A stretch of DNA of 64,000 nt, taken from positions 62,001 through 126,000 of the forward strand of contig NZ_MTSZ01000005.1 in assembly GCF_002118315.1 (NCBI RefSeq). Direction: 5' to 3'. This DNA comes from Kiloniella majae. GTDB lineage: Bacteria; Pseudomonadota; Alphaproteobacteria; Kiloniellales; Kiloniellaceae. Positions within the stretch are counted from its first letter, which is position 1, and every line of letters starts with the position of its first letter. The notes under the pieces were generated by a model. It did no database searches. It was not told where the DNA came from and worked only from the letters and a program-made list of their open reading frames with translations. Position numbers and translations under genes: made by a program. Shown piece after piece: positions 48,658-58,029 of the stretch.

Positions 48658-48693
48658 CGAAGGGCGTTGCGACCTCTGGTCAACAACGCCCTT
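48658..48693 (-). terminator. Terminator of mdh
   Basis: AAGGGCGTTG (48660-48669) pairs perfectly with CAACGCCCTT (48684-48693) over a 14-nt loop; on the minus strand a T-rich run (complement of 48652-48658) follows. It lies 50 bp after the mdh stop and separates mdh from the sucCDAB unit. Confidence 0.85.
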
Positions 48694-48743
48694 TTATATT
48701 CTCAATCGCAAGAGGATTTAATTGTGCGATGCACAGTATCAAA

Positions 48744-49850
<1,107 letters not shown>

Positions 49851-49914
49851 TTATCTTCAAATTTTGGTGATCCTTTTCAAAAGAGCGGATACGATCACCT
49901 TTATCCGGGTTGCA

Positions 49915-50232
49915 CTATTCTGCACACTTAACACAGGTTGTTGCATAAGGAAGGGCAAGCAAACGTCCCTCTGGAATAGCATCACCACAATCGGAACAGA
50001 TACCATAAGTATCATTTTTTATCCGCGTCAACGCAGCCCGAATCTGATTGATCTCTTCCAAACCCGCTTCTTCAAGTCCTTCAAGAACCTGATCTCCTTC
50101 ACTTTCCGTGGCGTTTTCACCCCAGTCCTGACTATGAGGTTCCCGAAGATCATGTTCAATTTGGTCCACCCGAACACCAAGTTCTTCCATTCGGGCTTTT
50201 AGGTTGGCTTTCACTTTATTCAGATCAGGCAT
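49915..50232 (-). CDS. DksA/TraR family zinc-finger protein (short)
   Basis: 105 aa from the ATG at 50232, with AAGGGAG upstream (a GTG six bases earlier is possible). It has an N-terminal helix and the C4 zinc finger CSDC...CVKC at the end. DksA proper is ~150 aa with two aspartates at the tip of a coiled coil; here a DxxxD-like tip cannot be placed with confidence, so this may be a TraR-like or short DksA protein that binds the RNA polymerase secondary channel. Its place next to mdh/zapE is not a known operon. Confidence 0.8.
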   Translation of the reverse strand: MPDLNKVKANLKARMEELGVRVDQIEHDLREPHSQDWGENATESEGDQVLEGLEEAGLEEINQIRAALTRIKNDTYGICSDCGDAIPEGRLLALPYATTCVKCAE

Positions 50233-50451
50233 TTGCACAGACTCCCTTCAGATAGTTCTATTGATTTTGATAGTACTATTGGGATTATGTCACTTGCGTC
50301 CAACGCGTCATTGACTCAGGTCAGCACTATAAAGGATCGCAAGTTCATAGCTCATCAGAGCTTACGCTCATTCCTTACCAGTTTAAGGCTTTTTGCTATT
50401 TAAAGGAAGCATTACCTAGAAGAGCATGTTCACACCCAATGAGAAGGCCTA

Positions 50452-51573
50452 TTAAACATCGACATGAGGTTGGATAATATACTCCTGTGATCTCATTTCC
50501 TGTAACCTGCTGACAGTACGTTCAAATTCAAAAGCTCCATCGCCAGCAGGATAAAGCTCTTCTGGCTCAGCCGCCGCAGCAGCAACGAGGTTACATCGAT
50601 GCTCATATAATGCGTCAATCAAGGACATGAAACGGCGCGCTTTATCTCTGTTTTCCGATCCCATGACAGGAATATCCGCCATTATCAACGTGTGATATTT
50701 CTTGGCGATCGTTAAATAATCACCCGGACCAAGAGCCGTCGCGCAAAGCTCATCAAAGGTCACAAAAGCAACTTTACGGGCCGTCTTGGCTATTTTGAGC
50801 TTACGCCCTTTAATATGCAGGACCTCTTCCTCAGCTTGTGCCCCCTCAGTCAATTGAGCAAAGGCTTCTTGTAAAGATTGGTTGGCTTTATTGCTAAGTG
50901 GACTGTGATAAACGGGAAGGTTCTTCATTCGCTCCAAACGGTAGTCAATTCCAGAATCAAGCTGAAGTACGTCCAATCGCTCTTTTAAAAGATCGATGAA
51001 AGGTAAGAAACTATCGCGCTGCAGCCCATTTTCATACAAACGATCCGGTGGCCAGTTTGATGTAGCAACGACAACAACACCCTTTTCGAATAACGCTTCA
51101 AACAGGCGGGCTAAAATCATGGCATCAGCAATATTAACCACATGGAATTCATCAAAACAGAGCAGCAAAGCCTCTTCTGCCAACTCTGCAGCGACATCCG
51201 GTAAAGGATCAGCCCGCGTACCCTTATGCTTTTCTCTCCATTTGTGCAGTCGCTCTTGAACTTCTTGCATAAAAGCATGGAAATGCACGCGTCGCTTCGG
51301 CTCTGTTGGAGCTACGGAGAAAAACATATCCATAATTGTGGATTTTCCCGTACCAACACCACCAAACAGATATAATCCTTGCGGCGGCGTTACCTTTCGC
51401 CGACCGAGACCAAGGCGTTCTTTCCATCCACCCATTCCCGTAGAAGGCTGATAATTTTTCAGCGCATGATACAAACTCTGTAACTTTTCGGCGGCAAGCT
51501 CCTGTGTTTGGTCAGGGCGCAACTCACCTGCATTACGCATATCACGATAAAGAAAGAGTGGTCCTTCACTCAT
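50452..51573 (-). CDS. zapE: Cell division protein ZapE (AFG1-like ATPase)
   Basis: 373 aa. P-loop GGVGTGKST at ~residue 70 and Walker B LLCFDEFHV, with the AFG1 family segments KRRVHFHAFMQEVQERLH and MGSENRDKARRFMSLIDALYE. It is an ATPase linked to Z-ring destabilisation and, in mitochondria, to protein quality control. It precedes (on the minus strand) nothing in its operon; 43 bp upstream is the SDR gene. Confidence 0.95.
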   Translation of the reverse strand: MSEGPLFLYRDMRNAGELRPDQTQELAAEKLQSLYHALKNYQPSTGMGGWKERLGLGRRKVTPPQGLYLFGGVGTGKSTIMDMFFSVAPTEPKRRVHFHAFMQEVQERLHKWREKHKGTRADPLPDVAAELAEEALLLCFDEFHVVNIADAMILARLFEALFEKGVVVVATSNWPPDRLYENGLQRDSFLPFIDLLKERLDVLQLDSGIDYRLERMKNLPVYHSPLSNKANQSLQEAFAQLTEGAQAEEEVLHIKGRKLKIAKTARKVAFVTFDELCATALGPGDYLTIAKKYHTLIMADIPVMGSENRDKARRFMSLIDALYEHRCNLVAAAAAEPEELYPAGDGAFEFERTVSRLQEMRSQEYIIQPHVDV

Positions 51574-51616
51574 AAAATAGAAATTCCCAAACCTGTATAT
51601 AAATTAACAAAATAAC

Positions 51617-52363
51617 TTAACGCCCACCCGAACAGTCCAGAATTGTCCCATTGCAGTACGACGCCTGGTCAGAACAAAGCCATAGAACAGCATTGGCAAT
51701 TTCTTGTGCAGTCCCAGCACGCTTCATCGGAATGGCCGGAGCAATTCTGTCAACGCGTCCGGGTTCACCGCCCGATGCATGAATCTCAGTGTCAATAATG
51801 CCTGGGGATACTGCATTTACCCTGATACCTTCGCCACCCACTTCCTTCGCCAAGCCAACTGTCATGGCATCAACCGCTGCCTTTGAGGCTGCATACCAGA
51901 CATATTCCCCTGGCGATCCTAGACGGGCCGCAATAGATGAAACCGTTACAATTGATCCGCCACATCCACCATGTTTTGAAGACATAAGTTTTACAGCTTC
52001 CTGAGAACAATAAAGCGCCCCCATCGTATTAATCCCCAGGACACGGCTCATGGTTTCAGCCTCAACTTCATCAAGCCGACAAATTTTTCCCGTCGTTCCC
52101 GCGTTATTAACCAGAACAGAAGGCACCCCAAGCTTTGATTTTACACCTTCAAAAAGAACCTTAACTTGTGCTGGATCAGAAATATCAGCCTTTATCGCCA
52201 GTGCAGTTCCGCCCTGCTCATTTATTTCTCGAACAAGATTATCAGCGTCATCAGCACGGGCATGATAGTTTACAGCAACAGCATAGTCTGACGCCGCAGC
52301 TGCTTTTGATATGGCAGCACCAATTCCCCTGCTCCCACCCGTAACAATCATAACCTTGCTCAT
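51617..52363 (-). CDS. SDR family oxidoreductase
   Basis: 248 aa from the ATG at 52363, which has a consensus AGGAGG ribosome-binding site; an earlier GTG/ATG frame start at 52405 would add 14 residues. The Rossmann signature is TGGSRGIGAAIS, followed by NNAGTTG and the catalytic YVWYAASK motif with Ser upstream (IVTVSSIA). Substrate unknown; it looks like a general 3-ketoacyl reductase-like SDR. It is divergent from the DUF6494 gene. Confidence 0.9.
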   Translation of the reverse strand: MSKVMIVTGGSRGIGAAISKAAAASDYAVAVNYHARADDADNLVREINEQGGTALAIKADISDPAQVKVLFEGVKSKLGVPSVLVNNAGTTGKICRLDEVEAETMSRVLGINTMGALYCSQEAVKLMSSKHGGCGGSIVTVSSIAARLGSPGEYVWYAASKAAVDAMTVGLAKEVGGEGIRVNAVSPGIIDTEIHASGGEPGRVDRIAPAIPMKRAGTAQEIANAVLWLCSDQASYCNGTILDCSGGR

Positions 52364-52412
52364 AGAACCTCCTGTCTTGCGCTTGATATCGCAATGCGAG
52401 ATCATAAAAACC

Positions 52413-52431
52413 TGAAATGATTATTATTTCA
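52413..52431. promoter_or_regulatory. Short inverted repeat between SDR and DUF6494 genes
   Basis: TGAAAT and ATTTCA are separated by 7 bp in the 126-bp divergent region. It could be an operator, but six-base arms in AT-rich DNA are weak evidence. Confidence 0.25.
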
Positions 52432-52489
52432 ACTCCCAGAGTAACAAATCGAGCAACAAACACCGAATGTGAATTACAGGAGAAGAACA

Positions 52490-52696
52490 ATGAACGAAGA
52501 TGCCCTGAATATGAGTATCAGAAAGTTTCTCAAAAAAGTCGGCATTACATCACAGCGTGAAATCGAAGCGGCCATTCGGGAAAATATCGAAAATGATAAA
52601 CTGAGCGGTAAAACCTCTTTTGCCATTTCTGTACAACTACATGCTCCTGAACTGGGACTGGATCACAAAATTGATGGAAAAATAGAGCTGGAATAA
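52490..52696 (+). CDS. DUF6494 family small protein
   Basis: 68 aa from the ATG at 52490 behind AGGAGAAG; a frame start at 52469 would add seven basic residues not seen in the family. The body NMSIRKFLKKVGITSQREIEAAIRENIEND is helical, and two short strands follow. No function is known. It precedes the EF-hand gene by 79 bp on the same strand and may be co-regulated. Confidence 0.82.
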   Translation: MNEDALNMSIRKFLKKVGITSQREIEAAIRENIENDKLSGKTSFAISVQLHAPELGLDHKIDGKIELE

Positions 52697-52775
52697 TTTT
52701 TTTCACAACAAGCGACGGTTTTTATTTTCACCCAGCGTTGAAAGGTCATGAAACGATCATTACAGGAGAAAAATC

Positions 52776-53201
52776 ATGATCAGTAAAAAAACACTTATCG
52801 TCGCAAGCTCGATCGCCTTTCTAACCGCTGGCGCAGCCTTTGCCGCCAGTGGGGGAAAGGGCGGCGGTAAATGGAAAAACCACTTTGAAGAAGCAGATAC
52901 GAACGGCGACGGACAAATTACACAACAAGAAATTGCCAACGCCCAGGCTACCAAATTCAGCCAAACCGACCTTAACAATGATGGTACAATCAGCCTGACA
53001 GAAATGCAGGAAGCAATAGCCAAACATGTTGCAGAAAGAACTAAAAGTAAATTTGGCAAAATGGACACAGATAATTCTGGCACAATCACTGCCGAAGAAT
53101 TCAACAGCAGAATAAACAAGATGATAGAACATCTTGATCGCAATGAGGACGGAATTATCAGCCAGGATGAAATGCCGAGAAACAAATGGCACAAAGGATA
53201 A
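52776..53201 (+). CDS. Secreted/periplasmic EF-hand protein with four calcium loops
   Basis: 141 aa with a signal peptide (cleavage near AFAAS, residue ~24). Four full 12-residue loops each begin with Asp and end with Glu: residues 41-52, 65-76, 97-108 and 121-132 (DTNGDGQITQQE, DLNNDGTISLTE, DTDNSGTITAEE, DRNEDGIISQDE). That is a complete calmodulin-like set but with short helices, so it should bind calcium in the periplasm. The ATG follows AGGAG. It sits directly upstream of the sigma-factor gene. Confidence 0.93.
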   Translation: MISKKTLIVASSIAFLTAGAAFAASGGKGGGKWKNHFEEADTNGDGQITQQEIANAQATKFSQTDLNNDGTISLTEMQEAIAKHVAERTKSKFGKMDTDNSGTITAEEFNSRINKMIEHLDRNEDGIISQDEMPRNKWHKG

Positions 53202-53255
53202 TTGGACCTTTGTTCTATCATAGCGTGACTGAGTTATAGAGAAAACGGGCCATCG

Positions 53256-53846
53256 ATGACAACGCCTCAGCCCCGAATAGAGGATGCAAAATTAATGGCC
53301 CGTGTCGCACAGGGAGACGAAAATGCATGCCGTCTTCTTGTGCAACGTCACCTCAATCCGCTTGTTGGGTTAGCCATACGGATGACAGGCAACAAATCTG
53401 AAGCCGAAGATATTGCACAAGAAGCTTTTGTCAGGCTGTGGAAACAAAGTCACGATTGGCAGGCTAAAGCAAAAATATCGACATGGCTGTATAGGGTAGC
53501 GCACAACCTTGCTATTGACGCCATCCGCCGAAAAGATCGACAAAAGCTATCTGTAAGCGACCAAGTAGAAATTAGTGAAAACACAACAAGTGCGCAGAAC
53601 AATCAGGATCATATGCTACACCAACAGGACATAACACGGCAGGTTGAAACAGCTATATCTCGTTTACCAGAACGACAAAGGACAGCCATTACCCTGATCC
53701 ATCATAGAGATATGTCAAATAAAGAAGCCGCCAACATTATGGATATATCTGTCGATGCACTTGAATCCCTATTGGCTCGGGGAAGAAAAAGCCTCAAGAA
53801 GACCCTTTTAGAAAGTCGTGCAGATTTATTGGGAGCAACATCGTGA
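53256..53846 (+). CDS. ECF-type RNA polymerase sigma factor
   Basis: 196 aa. Region 2 (LVGLAIRMTGNKSEAEDIAQEAFVRLWKQ) and region 4 (LPERQRTAITLIHHRDMSNKEAANIMDISVDALESLLARGRKSL) with a short linker and no sigma 1/3 regions. ECF factors direct RNA polymerase to promoters of a stress regulon. The stop overlaps the next gene (TGATG), so the two are made together. Confidence 0.93.
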   Translation: MTTPQPRIEDAKLMARVAQGDENACRLLVQRHLNPLVGLAIRMTGNKSEAEDIAQEAFVRLWKQSHDWQAKAKISTWLYRVAHNLAIDAIRRKDRQKLSVSDQVEISENTTSAQNNQDHMLHQQDITRQVETAISRLPERQRTAITLIHHRDMSNKEAANIMDISVDALESLLARGRKSLKKTLLESRADLLGATS

Positions 53847-54325
53847 TGTCACACTCAAACCTCTCAAGCCAAGACAGGGATAAGCTCACCTTTCTTTTCG
53901 ATTGCTATGGTGCCTATATCCACCACTGGCCGGAAGAAAAGCGGGATTGGGCTTTGAGCCTTATTGAACAGCACCCTGAAGCCAAAACCATCAGGGATCA
54001 GGCGTTAGAGTTAGATCAGCTTCTTGATCAAAGTTCAGCCGAACCGGATTCAGCCCATCTTGTCAGCTCAATTTTGGCGCAAACTCCCGCAAAAACATCA
54101 CAAAATAGCGTCAAGCCAAGCCTATTAAGCCAGCTATGGCCCTACGAAAGCATCTGGCGCCCTCTATCAGCTCTAACAACGGCCGGTACCTTCGGCATCT
54201 TACTTGGTACAAGTTCACCAAATCTTCTTTATCAACAAGAGATAACAGAGATCGAAAGCGCCTATATGGAATTTTCACTTGGCGACAGCTTTCCAAACAG
54301 TTTTCCTGAAGGAGAAATCGACTAA
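53846..54325 (+). CDS. Membrane protein in anti-sigma position
   Basis: 159 aa (ATG 53846; GTG at 53843 is one codon earlier). The first ~100 residues are soluble and could bind the sigma factor, but I see no HxxxCxxC zinc motif of ZAS anti-sigmas; residues ~112-132 (LSALTTAGTFGILLGTSSP) are a weak membrane segment. The ECF-immediately-upstream overlap is the standard place for an anti-sigma. Its stop overlaps the start of the sensor gene (TAATG). Confidence 0.7.
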   Translation: MSHSNLSSQDRDKLTFLFDCYGAYIHHWPEEKRDWALSLIEQHPEAKTIRDQALELDQLLDQSSAEPDSAHLVSSILAQTPAKTSQNSVKPSLLSQLWPYESIWRPLSALTTAGTFGILLGTSSPNLLYQQEITEIESAYMEFSLGDSFPNSFPEGEID

Positions 54326-54789
54326 TGCCAGTTCCTTCAAAAAAGGTTCTCACCATTCTTTTTTCTATTTCTTTGGCTTTAAATATTTTTATGGGCGGTC
54401 TTATCGGTTCACACATGTGGCACGCCCGTACATATGGACCAGACGTACCTCACGGCAAACCTCATGAACAAAGAAAACAATGGCGAGAGCTTTCTTCAGA
54501 ACAACGTGATCTTTTCAAGAAAATATGGCGCGAAAACAAGGATGAAATCAAATCCACCTTCAAAGAACTTCGTGCATCGCACAAAAGACTAAAGGCTAAT
54601 CTAAAGGGCAAAACAGAACGTACTGATTTTGAGGCTGCTTTTGAAATATTCCGCGCAGAACAATCAAATATTCATAGTGAAACAATAGAAAAGTTACTTG
54701 ATATCGCAATGACCTTACCGCCTGAAGATCGTAGCACTTTTCTATCTCTTTGGGGAACACGCGGCCGCAATCAACACGGCAAACCTTGA
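54325..54789 (+). CDS. Membrane-anchored periplasmic heavy-metal-sensor-like (CnrX/Spy-type) protein
   Basis: 154 aa. Residues ~7-28 (VLTILFSISLALNIFMGG) form an N-terminal anchor, the rest is a helical hairpin rich in Lys, Arg and Glu with His-Met-His (SHMWHA) right after the membrane. Such proteins (CnrX, ZraP, CpxP-like) bind metals or stress signals and control an ECF pair across the membrane. The gene overlaps the previous one by one base, so it is translationally coupled to it. Confidence 0.75.
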   Translation: MPVPSKKVLTILFSISLALNIFMGGLIGSHMWHARTYGPDVPHGKPHEQRKQWRELSSEQRDLFKKIWRENKDEIKSTFKELRASHKRLKANLKGKTERTDFEAAFEIFRAEQSNIHSETIEKLLDIAMTLPPEDRSTFLSLWGTRGRNQHGKP

Positions 54790-54804
54790 TGCTCGTTTTT
54801 CAAC

Positions 54805-56985
54805 CTACTGAACAATTCGACTGGCTGGTAAAATAACAGACGCAACGGTTCCTTTGCCTTCTTCGCTTGAAAGCTTAAGGCTTCCTTCGTGCAATTCGCA
54901 AAGTTTTTGAGAAATCGAAAGCCCAAGACCTGTTCCCTGCACCTGCCGTGTCATTGCCGCATCTACCTGGATGAAAGGGTTCATTACGTCTTCCAATTTT
55001 TCTTTTGGAATACCAATTCCCGTATCAACAACCCTGATAAACACATTGTCTTCATCAAGTCCTCCCTCAATGCGTATTTTACCGCCCGAAGGCGTAAACT
55101 TAACTGCATTGGACAAAAGATTGATCAGTATCTGCTTTATGCCCCGCTCATCCGCATAGACATTCGGCAAGGAAGAGGTTGATAAAATTTCCAAATCCAA
55201 ATCGCCACTATCCAACCTTGGGCGGATGATTGTGATAGACGAATTAATCAAACTCTGAAGATCAATATTTTCTTCATTCAGAGAGAATTCGCCAGCCTCA
55301 ATCTTTGATAAATCAAGTATATCATTGATTAACTTCAAAAGGTGATCACCACTATTACGAATATCAGACAGGTAATCATGATATCGCTCGGATCCCAGTG
55401 GCCCAAAAACCTCTCGCTCCATCAACTCGGAGAAACCAATAATAGCGTTCAAGGGTGTCCGGAGTTCATGACTCATATTAGCCAAAAATTCTGATTTTGC
55501 TCTGTTCGCAACTTCGGCACTTTCTTTTGCCTGCATCAACTGTGCTTCGGCCATACGCTGCTTGGTGATATCTTCTTTTGTCGCGACATAATTTGTGATC
55601 TCACCCAAATCATTCACAACACTCGAAATAGACGCACGTTCCCAGAAAAAATCACCATTCTTGTGTTTATTCTTAAACACACCCGTCCAGACATTACCGT
55701 TCGAAATCGTCTGCCAAAGCTCTCTGTACTCTTGCTCCGAAGTATGCCCTGACTTCAACACACTTGGTGTCCGGCCAATGATTTCGTCCGGTTCATAGCC
55801 AGTAACGTCAGTAAACTTAGGATTCACATACTCAACAACACCTTGAGGGTCTGTGATTTGGATGACAGCTGGGTTTTGTTCTATTGCCTTTGACAACTTA
55901 CGCAAACGCCCCTCGACTTCCTTCTGTGCAGAAATATCACGAATAAAGGTTATTCTGTTATTTTCCCCGTGAAGAACGCTGTTCTTTGCTGTGATACCGA
56001 TCTCAAATCGAGAACCATCTTTACGAATACCAACAGCTTCGTAACCACCTGTTTTTTTGGTGCGTATTGCATCCATAACTCTATCGAGTGATTCCGGCGC
56101 AATGAGTTCGGCCGCGCCTAGGGTGACCATTTCCTCATAGTCATATCCAAACATCCGCATGGCTGCATCATTACAGTCTGACATACCCTTGTCTGAATGA
56201 ATGATAATACCTTCGTTAGAGAGTTCCGATAATCTGCGAAGACGTTCTTCACTGATGCGGAGATCATGCTCTGCCTTAATGCGTTCGGAAATATCGACAC
56301 TTATCCCAATCAGTCCCGCAAAACTACCATCCGGGTTATCAAAGCGGGCCTTGTGCATCAGAATATGCATGTGAGAGCCATCTGGACGGGTAAAAATCGC
56401 TACTTTTTCATCGGTAACACCAGATTTTATTGCTTTGACATCATCTTCGATAAAAGAGTCTGCAAGATCCTTTGGAAAAAGTTCATGAGATGTTTTGCCA
56501 ACGATCTCATCCATTTCAAGTTCAATGTTCTTCTGAAAAAGTTTGTTACATCCAATATATTTGCCATCTTGATCTTTAAAAAAGATCTGTGCAGGCATTG
56601 CATCCAGAAGTGTCTGGAGAAAATTATTGTGGCGCCCTACCCTGCGCTCCGCAGTTTCAAGACGCTCTACCTGTTGGTTAAGCTTCTTAAAACTTGGAAC
56701 TGCTTTTATAACACCAATAAAAAGCAGGAGTGTGCCACCCAAATAGCCAACGAGCTCTTCTATCACTGACAAGACAGGCGCAGCGTCACTAGTATGAAAT
56801 TTATCAAGAAAAGAAAAATTATCCGCGACGTCCAATAGACTGCCAAAAGCAAAAAGAATGAAACCTGCCGTTATATAATTCCATCCCTGAAAAGTAAGAT
56901 CCTGGGTCGGGCGACGCCAAATAATTACCACAACAAGAACAATCAGAACGGCTGCGCGAATAATATCCGCAGTCAAATCCAGCAT
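54805..56985 (-). CDS. Membrane PAS-PAS-PAS sensor histidine kinase
   Basis: 726 aa. Three or so hydrophobic segments at residues ~8-100, then three PAS domains (~130-240, ~250-350, ~365-480), a HisKA domain with His~508 in NMSHELRTPLNAIIGFSEL and a HATPase_c domain (~605-720) with VDTGIGIP and GTGLGLSI. No receiver domain is attached. The input signal is unknown; the PAS domains may hold a small ligand. It ends 15 bp from the end of the sensor-like gene, on the opposite strand, so it is convergent with the ECF module. The kinase core is close to that at 1-1059. Confidence 0.93.
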   Translation of the reverse strand: MLDLTADIIRAAVLIVLVVVIIWRRPTQDLTFQGWNYITAGFILFAFGSLLDVADNFSFLDKFHTSDAAPVLSVIEELVGYLGGTLLLFIGVIKAVPSFKKLNQQVERLETAERRVGRHNNFLQTLLDAMPAQIFFKDQDGKYIGCNKLFQKNIELEMDEIVGKTSHELFPKDLADSFIEDDVKAIKSGVTDEKVAIFTRPDGSHMHILMHKARFDNPDGSFAGLIGISVDISERIKAEHDLRISEERLRRLSELSNEGIIIHSDKGMSDCNDAAMRMFGYDYEEMVTLGAAELIAPESLDRVMDAIRTKKTGGYEAVGIRKDGSRFEIGITAKNSVLHGENNRITFIRDISAQKEVEGRLRKLSKAIEQNPAVIQITDPQGVVEYVNPKFTDVTGYEPDEIIGRTPSVLKSGHTSEQEYRELWQTISNGNVWTGVFKNKHKNGDFFWERASISSVVNDLGEITNYVATKEDITKQRMAEAQLMQAKESAEVANRAKSEFLANMSHELRTPLNAIIGFSELMEREVFGPLGSERYHDYLSDIRNSGDHLLKLINDILDLSKIEAGEFSLNEENIDLQSLINSSITIIRPRLDSGDLDLEILSTSSLPNVYADERGIKQILINLLSNAVKFTPSGGKIRIEGGLDEDNVFIRVVDTGIGIPKEKLEDVMNPFIQVDAAMTRQVQGTGLGLSISQKLCELHEGSLKLSSEEGKGTVASVILPASRIVQ

Positions 56986-57146
56986 CTAATAACCAGGCTC
57001 CTAAACCCCACACGACAGAAATATCTCTCTTATCAACCGCCCATAAATCACAGAGGTTATTTCAAAAACTTAAACATTTACTTTTATATCCCAGCAGTAT
57101 CAGTAATGAAAACTAACAGGAAGTAAATGCGACAAAATTTACGCAC

Positions 57147-57176
57147 AAAAAAGGCTGACAGAATTGCCAGCCTTTT
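57147..57176 (-). terminator. Terminator of sdhCDAB
   Basis: AAAAGGCTG (57149-57157) pairs with CAGCCTTTT (57168-57176), and on the minus strand a T-run follows (complement of 57147-57152). It lies 30 bp after the sdhB stop. Confidence 0.88.
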
Positions 57177-57205
57177 CCTAATGGTATCAATCATCTTATT
57201 GATAA

Positions 57206-57994
57206 TTAAACTTTTCTTTCAACCATCAATTTTTTAATTTCTGCAATCGCCTTGGCAGGGTTCAACCCTTTCGGACAGGTTTTCGTGCAGTTCATAATTG
57301 TGTGACATCTGAAAAGTCTGAATGGGTCTTCCAGATTATCCAAACGTGATCCGGTTTCTTCATCCCGAGTATCAGCGATAAAACGATAGGCCTGTAGTAG
57401 AACAGCCGGGCCGAGATAACGGTCACCATTCCACCAGTAACTAGGGCAAGATGTTGAACAGCTAAAGCAAAGGATACATTCCCACAAACCGTCAAGTTTC
57501 TTACGATCTTCAGGTGTCTGAAGACGCTCTCTCTCAGGTGCAGCAGTTGTGGTTTTCAACCACGGCTCAATAGAGGCGTATTGTGCATAGACATGATTTA
57601 GATCTGGAACCAAATCCTTGACCACAGGCATGTGAGGCAAAGGATAGATTTTGACTTCATCATCTTCCTCTACATCACTGCAGAATTTGGTGCAAGCCAA
57701 GGTGTTCGACCCGTCGATGTTCATCGCACAAGATCCACAAACACCTTCACGACAGGACCGGCGGAATGTCAAAGTTGGATCGATCTCGTTTTTAATTTTG
57801 ATCAAGGCATCCAAGACCATCGGGCCACAGTTATCCATGTCCACTTCGTAAACATCTTCCCGTGGCGTTTCCCCGCTATCAGGGTCCCAGCGATACACGC
57901 GGAAGGTTTTGGTCTTTGTTGCCCCAGCCGGTGCAGGATGCTTTTTCCCGCTCTTATTTATTTTTGAATTAGCTGGAAGTGCAAATTCTACCAT
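57206..57994 (-). CDS. sdhB: Succinate dehydrogenase iron-sulfur subunit
   Basis: 262 aa. Cys motifs for all three clusters are present: [2Fe-2S] [15 protein letters not shown] plus the later C, [4Fe-4S] [16 protein letters not shown] and [3Fe-4S] [14 protein letters not shown]. It carries electrons from SdhA to the membrane quinone site. It follows sdhA by 35 bp in the sdhC-D-A-B order. Confidence 0.98.
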   Translation of the reverse strand: MVEFALPANSKINKSGKKHPAPAGATKTKTFRVYRWDPDSGETPREDVYEVDMDNCGPMVLDALIKIKNEIDPTLTFRRSCREGVCGSCAMNIDGSNTLACTKFCSDVEEDDEVKIYPLPHMPVVKDLVPDLNHVYAQYASIEPWLKTTTAAPERERLQTPEDRKKLDGLWECILCFSCSTSCPSYWWNGDRYLGPAVLLQAYRFIADTRDEETGSRLDNLEDPFRLFRCHTIMNCTKTCPKGLNPAKAIAEIKKLMVERKV

Positions 57995-58029
57995 TGTTAT
58001 TTTCTCCTAGACGCTTTCCCTTTAGCCAC

